Source of the DNA: Prevotella sp. CAG:1031
GTDB lineage: Bacteria > Bacteroidota > Bacteroidia > Bacteroidales > Muribaculaceae
Assembly: GCA_000431215.1 (NCBI GenBank)
Contig: HF985587.1
Coordinates: 1 to 10,860 of the forward strand
Reading direction: 5' to 3'
Length of the DNA: 10,860 nt
The notes beneath the pieces were generated by a model, which was not told the DNA's origin, ran no database searches, and saw only the letters and a list, made by a program, of their open reading frames with translations. Shown one piece after another: positions 7,510-10,860 of the stretch (position 1 is the stretch's first letter; every line of letters begins with the position of its first letter). Position numbers and translations under genes: made by a program.

Positions 7510-7535
7510 TGGCGGTTGCTGTCTTGGTTAATTCG

Positions 7536-9116
7536 TTAATTGATGTTGAAGCGGGCTGCTACTTCCGAGGCGGCGGCGGTGAGCTTGGCCTGACAGTCGT
7601 CGGTGAGCTGGCCCGAGCGAATCACGTCGAGCACGTCGGCCTGGTTGCGGGCATGGAGAAGCTGAAGCAGCTGGGCCTCGAACTCGGCCACATTCTCTTC
7701 GGGGACATTCTCGAGCAGGCCGCGGGTGCCGCAGAAAATGACTGCGACCTCGTCTTCGACGGCCACGGGATGATACTGGGGCTGGATGAGCAGGCGCTCG
7801 TTCTTGCGGCCCTTGTCGATGACGCGGGCGGTCACGGGGTCGATGTCGCCGCCGAACTTGGTGAACGACTCGAGCTCGCGGAACTGGGCCTGATCGATCT
7901 TCAGCGTTCCGGCCACCTTCTTCATCGACTTGATCTGAGCGTTACCGCCCACACGCGAAACCGAGATACCGACATTGATTGCCGGACGGATACCGCGGTT
8001 GAACAGGGCTGATTCGAGGAATATCTGGCCGTCGGTGATCGAGATGACGTTTGTCGGGATATATGCGCTGACGTCGCCGGCCTGGGTCTCGATGATAGGC
8101 AGGGCTGTCAGCGAACCGCCCCCTTTGACTCGGTCTTTCAGCACCTCGGGCAGGTCGTTCATCTGCGCGGCGACCTCCTGATTGTCGATAATCTTGGCGG
8201 CGCGTTCTAGCAGGCGCGAGTGGAGATAGAAAATATCGCCGGGATAAGCCTCGCGGCCCGAGGGGCGCTTCAGAATCAGCGAGATCTCGCGGTAGCTGAC
8301 GGCCTGTTTCGACAGATCGTCGTAGACGATGAGGGCGTCGCGGCCCGTGTCGCGGATATATTCGCCGATGGCGACGCCCGAGAACGGAGCGTAGTAGCGC
8401 ATCGAGGCCGAGTCAGAAGCCGTTGCGGCCACGACCACGGTATAGTCCATGGCACCGTGCTGGCGCAGAGTCTCGACAATAGCTGCGACGCTCGACGCCT
8501 TCTGGCCGATGGCCACGTAGATGCAGTAGACGGGCTTGCCTTCCTCGAAGTTCTTGCGCTGGTTGATGATTGTGTCGATTGCGATGGCGGTCTTGCCGAT
8601 CTGGCGGTCGCCGATGATGAGCTCGCGCTGGCCGCGGCCTATGGGCACCATAGAGTCGACGGCCTTGATACCGGTCTGAAGCGGCTGTTTGACGGGCTGG
8701 CGGTAGATGACACCCGGAGCCTTGCGCTCCAACGGCATGCGGAGCAACTCGCCCTCGATGGGGCCACGTCCGTCGATGGGCTGGCCGAGAACGTTGATGA
8801 CACGGCCGAACACACCCTCTCCCACGGGGATCGAGGCGATTTCGCCGGTGCACTTGACGCTCATGCCCTCGGTGATAGTGTCGACGTTGTCGAAGAGGAT
8901 TACGCCGACGTTGCTCTCCTCGAGGTTGAGCGCCACGCCGGTGACGCCGTTTTCAAATTCCACAAGCTCGTTGGCACGGACATTGTCGAGGCCATAGACA
9001 TGGGCAACGCCGTCGCCGACTTCAAGAACAGTGCCGGTTTCTTCGAACGACACCTTGGAGTTGACATTGTCGAGCTGTTGTTTCAGTACTTCAGAAATCT
9101 CGCTGGGATTAATCAT
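7536..9116 (-). CDS. atpA: ATP synthase F1 subunit alpha
   Basis: 526 residues; non-catalytic nucleotide-binding subunit, three copies per F1. The beta-barrel N-terminal domain (about 25-95) is followed by the nucleotide-binding domain with Walker A GDRQIGKT (169-176) and Walker B ALIVYDDLSK (261-270). The alpha/beta signature PAINVGISVS occupies 378-387, followed directly by the arginine finger Arg388 (SRVGG), which reaches into the catalytic site of the neighbouring beta subunit. The helical C-terminal domain follows to 526. At about 308-334, before GGGSLTALPIIETQ, the segment NQEVAAQMNDLPEVLKDRVK differs from the E. coli protein. All key residues are present, so the gene looks functional. 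The leader in front of the ATG contains no G at all on the sense strand. It is followed by atpG after 26 bases. Confidence 0.99.
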   Translation of the reverse strand: MINPSEISEVLKQQLDNVNSKVSFEETGTVLEVGDGVAHVYGLDNVRANELVEFENGVTGVALNLEESNVGVILFDNVDTITEGMSVKCTGEIASIPVGEGVFGRVINVLGQPIDGRGPIEGELLRMPLERKAPGVIYRQPVKQPLQTGIKAVDSMVPIGRGQRELIIGDRQIGKTAIAIDTIINQRKNFEEGKPVYCIYVAIGQKASSVAAIVETLRQHGAMDYTVVVAATASDSASMRYYAPFSGVAIGEYIRDTGRDALIVYDDLSKQAVSYREISLILKRPSGREAYPGDIFYLHSRLLERAAKIIDNQEVAAQMNDLPEVLKDRVKGGGSLTALPIIETQAGDVSAYIPTNVISITDGQIFLESALFNRGIRPAINVGISVSRVGGNAQIKSMKKVAGTLKIDQAQFRELESFTKFGGDIDPVTARVIDKGRKNERLLIQPQYHPVAVEDEVAVIFCGTRGLLENVPEENVAEFEAQLLQLLHARNQADVLDVIRSGQLTDDCQAKLTAAASEVAARFNIN

Positions 9117-9164
9117 GAGTGGAAAAGGGGTGAGGGTATATGGGTTTGTGGAGAGATAGGGGGA

Positions 9165-9710
9165 TTAACGTTTAATGAGTGAGAGTTTGAGCTGTTTGAG
9201 CTCATGGGCTACGGAAGCGTTGAGGCGCTCGTTGTCGATGTCCACGGTGAAACCTCCGATCAGCGAAGGATCGACCTTCGAGGAATATTCCATGGTGGCG
9301 CCGTCGAGATGGGCCGCGATGATCTCCTTGAGGCGTTTCTCCTGGGCCTCGGGCAGCGGAGCCGCCGAAGTGACGGTGACGTGCCTGATATTATTGGCCT
9401 GACGGTAGATCAGACGGTAGGCAATGGCGATGTCGCGAATCATGTCGAGCCGCCGGTTCTCGGTAAGCAGTTTCAGGAAATCGGCCATGAGGGTATCGTC
9501 GGGCGTTGCCCCCGAAGCTGTTTCAAGGAGCCTGATTTTGTCGGCACCTGCCACAAACGGATTGGCCACCGTGGCGTTCAGGCGCGGCTCCGAGGCGAAA
9601 GCGGCCGCCAACGCGCCGCAGAGGCTGTAGAGGCGTTTTTCGACGCCGCGCTCCGCGGCTGCCTTGAAAAGCGCCTTGGCATAACGTCGCGGTATTAGTC
9701 CTTGGTCCAT
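9165..9710 (-). CDS. atpH: ATP synthase F1 subunit delta (OSCP)
   Basis: 181 residues, the normal length for the delta/OSCP family. The N-terminal helical domain begins with RRYAKALFKAA (residues 8-18), the usual signature that docks on the alpha N-termini. The C-terminal domain carries DPSLIGGFTVDID (residues 147-159) followed by LNASVAHELKQLK, the conserved hairpin that binds subunit b. The protein joins the peripheral stalk to the top of F1. It lies between atpF and atpA, with spacers of 47 and 48 bases. The stop is TAA. No Shine-Dalgarno sequence is seen before the ATG. Confidence 0.97.
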   Translation of the reverse strand: MDQGLIPRRYAKALFKAAAERGVEKRLYSLCGALAAAFASEPRLNATVANPFVAGADKIRLLETASGATPDDTLMADFLKLLTENRRLDMIRDIAIAYRLIYRQANNIRHVTVTSAAPLPEAQEKRLKEIIAAHLDGATMEYSSKVDPSLIGGFTVDIDNERLNASVAHELKQLKLSLIKR

Positions 9711-9757
9711 CGTCGGTTAAGAGTTTAGAGGTTTGACGGGTTTCACTGTGGGTGGAG

Positions 9758-10258
9758 TCACTTTTTTTCTGCTTCGATACTGTCGAGCATGTCGCCTACG
9801 AGGCGTGCCTGTGCCTTGTCATCGCTGAGCTGCTGACGGACAACCTTCGAGGCTATCTTCAGCGCAAACTCCGACACTTCGTTGCGCAGCTGCTGCTCGG
9901 CCTGCTTGCGTTCCTGGCGTATCGACACCTGAGCGGCGTCCATAACCTTCTTCGCTTCGGCCTGAGCGGCCTCGCGGGCCTCCTCGATGATCTGTGATTT
10001 CATCTTGTCGGCCTCGCGCAGCGATTCGGCCTGCCGGGCACGCGCCTCGGCGAGGATTTTCTTGGCCTCGTCGGTGGCGCTGTCCAGCTGTTTCTTGGCG
10101 CTTTGGGCATACTCCACACCTTTATCGATGAGATCGGCTCGCTCGGTGACTCCTTTCATGATTGCGGGCCAGCCCCACTTCCACAGAATGAAGAAGAGGA
10201 TGGCAAACGACACAAACATCCAGAAGATAAGGCCGAAGTCAGGCAAAAATAGTTCCAT
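9758..10258 (-). CDS. atpF: ATP synthase Fo subunit b (peripheral stalk)
   Basis: 166 residues with the b-subunit architecture: one N-terminal transmembrane helix (about residues 8-28, containing FWMFVSFAILFFILWKWGWP) followed by a long, charged, heptad-rich helix to the C-terminus. The helix is rich in Ala, Glu, Lys, Arg and Gln and would form the parallel coiled coil that links Fo to F1 through delta. The Trp-Pro after the membrane segment is typical of the family. There is only one b gene in the window, so a homodimeric stalk is expected rather than the b/b' pair of photosynthetic bacteria. It lies 62 bases after atpE and 47 bases before atpH. The 43 bases just in front of the start codon contain no G on the sense strand, and there is no Shine-Dalgarno sequence. 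Confidence 0.97.
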   Translation of the reverse strand: MELFLPDFGLIFWMFVSFAILFFILWKWGWPAIMKGVTERADLIDKGVEYAQSAKKQLDSATDEAKKILAEARARQAESLREADKMKSQIIEEAREAAQAEAKKVMDAAQVSIRQERKQAEQQLRNEVSEFALKIASKVVRQQLSDDKAQARLVGDMLDSIEAEKK

Positions 10259-10320
10259 CGTTATTGATAAAAGAGTGTGGTAGGGGTTTGGGGGTTAGTT
10301 TTCTCGGGCCCGTCGGCGCA

Positions 10321-10581
10321 TTAAAGGAAGAGGGCGAGGATACAAACGATCACGGCGAACAGAGCCACACCTTCGACGAGGGCGGCAATGACGATCATGC
10401 TCGAGCGGATGTCACCGGCAGCCTCGGGCTGACGGGCAATGGCCTCCATGGCGCTTCCGCCGATTTTGCCGATACCGATACCGGCGGCGATTGCGGCGAT
10501 ACCTGCACCGAGAGCGGCGCCCAACTGGCTGATAGAACCGGTGATACCGGCAGCTGCTTGTGCTAAGATTGTTGCTAACAT
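10321..10581 (-). CDS. atpE: ATP synthase Fo subunit c (proteolipid ring)
   Basis: 86 residues, two transmembrane helices joined by the polar loop RQPEA (residues 50-54), which contacts F1 gamma/epsilon. The ion-binding carboxylate is Glu70 in ALVEGVALF in the second helix. Helix 1 is Gly/Ala-rich (about residues 20-42) with the GxGxG pattern that packs the ring. Compared from memory with the sodium-type c-subunit of Ilyobacter tartaricus, the extra sodium ligands are missing: the helix 1 Gln position is Ile37 and the Ser after the Glu is Gly71. Proton coupling is therefore likely (inference). The length is slightly above the E. coli protein because of a short hydrophobic N-terminal stretch. 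The ATG has no Shine-Dalgarno sequence; its leader is AT-rich and nearly free of G. It lies between atpB and atpF, as expected. Confidence 0.98.
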   Translation of the reverse strand: MLATILAQAAAGITGSISQLGAALGAGIAAIAAGIGIGKIGGSAMEAIARQPEAAGDIRSSMIVIAALVEGVALFAVIVCILALFL

Positions 10582-10635
10582 AATTCTGAAGATTTTAAGA
10601 GATATGAGTTAGTTATTGATTTGATTTCTTTTATT

Positions 10636-10860
10636 TTATGAGGCGCGGGCCTTGAGTTCGGCGGCGGCTTCGCGGCGCTCTTCGCGGGCGGCGTGCTTAG
10701 CCTCTTCTTCATGCTCTTCTTCCTGAGCCAGGCCGATGAACACCGTCGAAAGCATCGTGAACACGTAGGCCTGGATGAAGCTGACCAGAACGTCGATAAG
10801 AAGCATGAACACCGAGAACAGAACCGACACTACGACAGTGCCCGAGCCTATGGCGGCTCC
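10636..10860 (-). CDS. atpB: ATP synthase Fo subunit a, 3' part (C-terminal 74 residues)
   Basis: Partial gene cut by the right edge of the window; the reading frame stays open through base 10860, so the start lies outside. Subunit a forms the stator half-channels that pass protons to the c-ring in the inner membrane. The visible part holds the last transmembrane helix with FIQAYVFTMLSTVFIG, the conserved C-terminal signature of the family with the Gln and aromatic residues next to the essential channel Arg helix. It is followed by a strongly charged tail of about 30 residues rich in Glu, Lys, Arg and Ala, longer and more charged than in the E. coli protein and probably cytoplasmic. The stop is TAA. 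The gene is followed after 54 bases by atpE, the usual order. A GTG at 10830 could be mistaken for a start, but it lies inside the conserved helix and is only an internal Val. Confidence 0.95.
   Translation of the reverse strand, partial: GAAIGSGTVVVSVLFSVFMLLIDVLVSFIQAYVFTMLSTVFIGLAQEEEHEEEAKHAAREERREAAAELKARAS

Noticed and set aside
6592..9182. Plus-strand open frames opposite atpG and atpA (for example 6592-7500, 8220-9182)
   Set aside because: They are antisense to unmistakable ATP synthase genes and show no family motif of their own, so they are shadows.
10303..10320. GC-rich block with GGGCCC after atpE as an attenuator hairpin
   Set aside because: The palindrome leaves no loop, and I found no longer stem or T-tract.
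10636..10830. A separate small 64-residue gene starting at GTG 10830
   Set aside because: The frame is open to the window edge and the sequence is the conserved last helix of AtpB, so it is the end of a larger gene.
1..10860. Mobile elements, CRISPR arrays, tRNA or rRNA genes
   Set aside because: None seen: coding density is almost complete with housekeeping genes on one strand, and no spaced direct repeats, transposase motifs or tRNA-like folds were noticed.

Overview
The window is one long minus-strand gene cluster for membrane energy conversion, read from high to low coordinates. It runs atpB (3' part only), atpE, atpF, atpH, atpA and atpG, then without a visible break nuoI, nuoJ, nuoK, nuoL, nuoM and nuoN, and ends in an intrinsic-type terminator hairpin at 76-107. 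All twelve genes point the same way, the spacers are at most 76 bases, and I see no convincing plus-strand gene, RNA gene, mobile element or CRISPR array.

Organism: probably a GC-rich member of the Bacteroidota, most likely order Bacteroidales. The reasons are the protein sequence style (NuoI, NuoK, NuoM and AtpE resemble Bacteroidales homologues as I remember them), the atpB-E-F-H-A-G order, and the near absence of Shine-Dalgarno sequences in front of highly expressed genes. I cannot assign a genus without a database search.

Layout: 10860-6631 encodes the ATP synthase Fo subunits a, c and b and the F1 subunits delta, alpha and gamma. AtpD (beta) and AtpC (epsilon) are not here and may lie beyond the right edge. 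6554-129 encodes the complex I subunits NuoI (2x[4Fe-4S] protein), NuoJ and NuoK (small membrane subunits) and NuoL, NuoM and NuoN (antiporter-like proton-pumping subunits). NuoA, B, C, D and H are absent between atpG and nuoI, so the complex I gene set is split, and its I-N half is attached to the ATP synthase cluster. Bases 1-75 are AT-rich and non-coding.

Function: complex I uses electron transfer to quinone to export protons, and the F1Fo ATP synthase uses the resulting gradient to make ATP. The c-subunit lacks the sodium-ligand residues, so coupling is probably by H+. A single transcript would place producer and consumer of the proton gradient under one control.

Most notable observations: (1) the atpG-nuoI junction with half of the nuo set missing; (2) NuoM has Leu where the central TM7 lysine is expected, although NuoL and NuoN in the same window keep it; (3) several intercistronic leaders contain no G on the sense strand for 35-54 bases just before the start codon; (4) NuoI has a Lys/Ala/Glu-rich C-terminal tail. 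I found no clear sign of an entirely new system.
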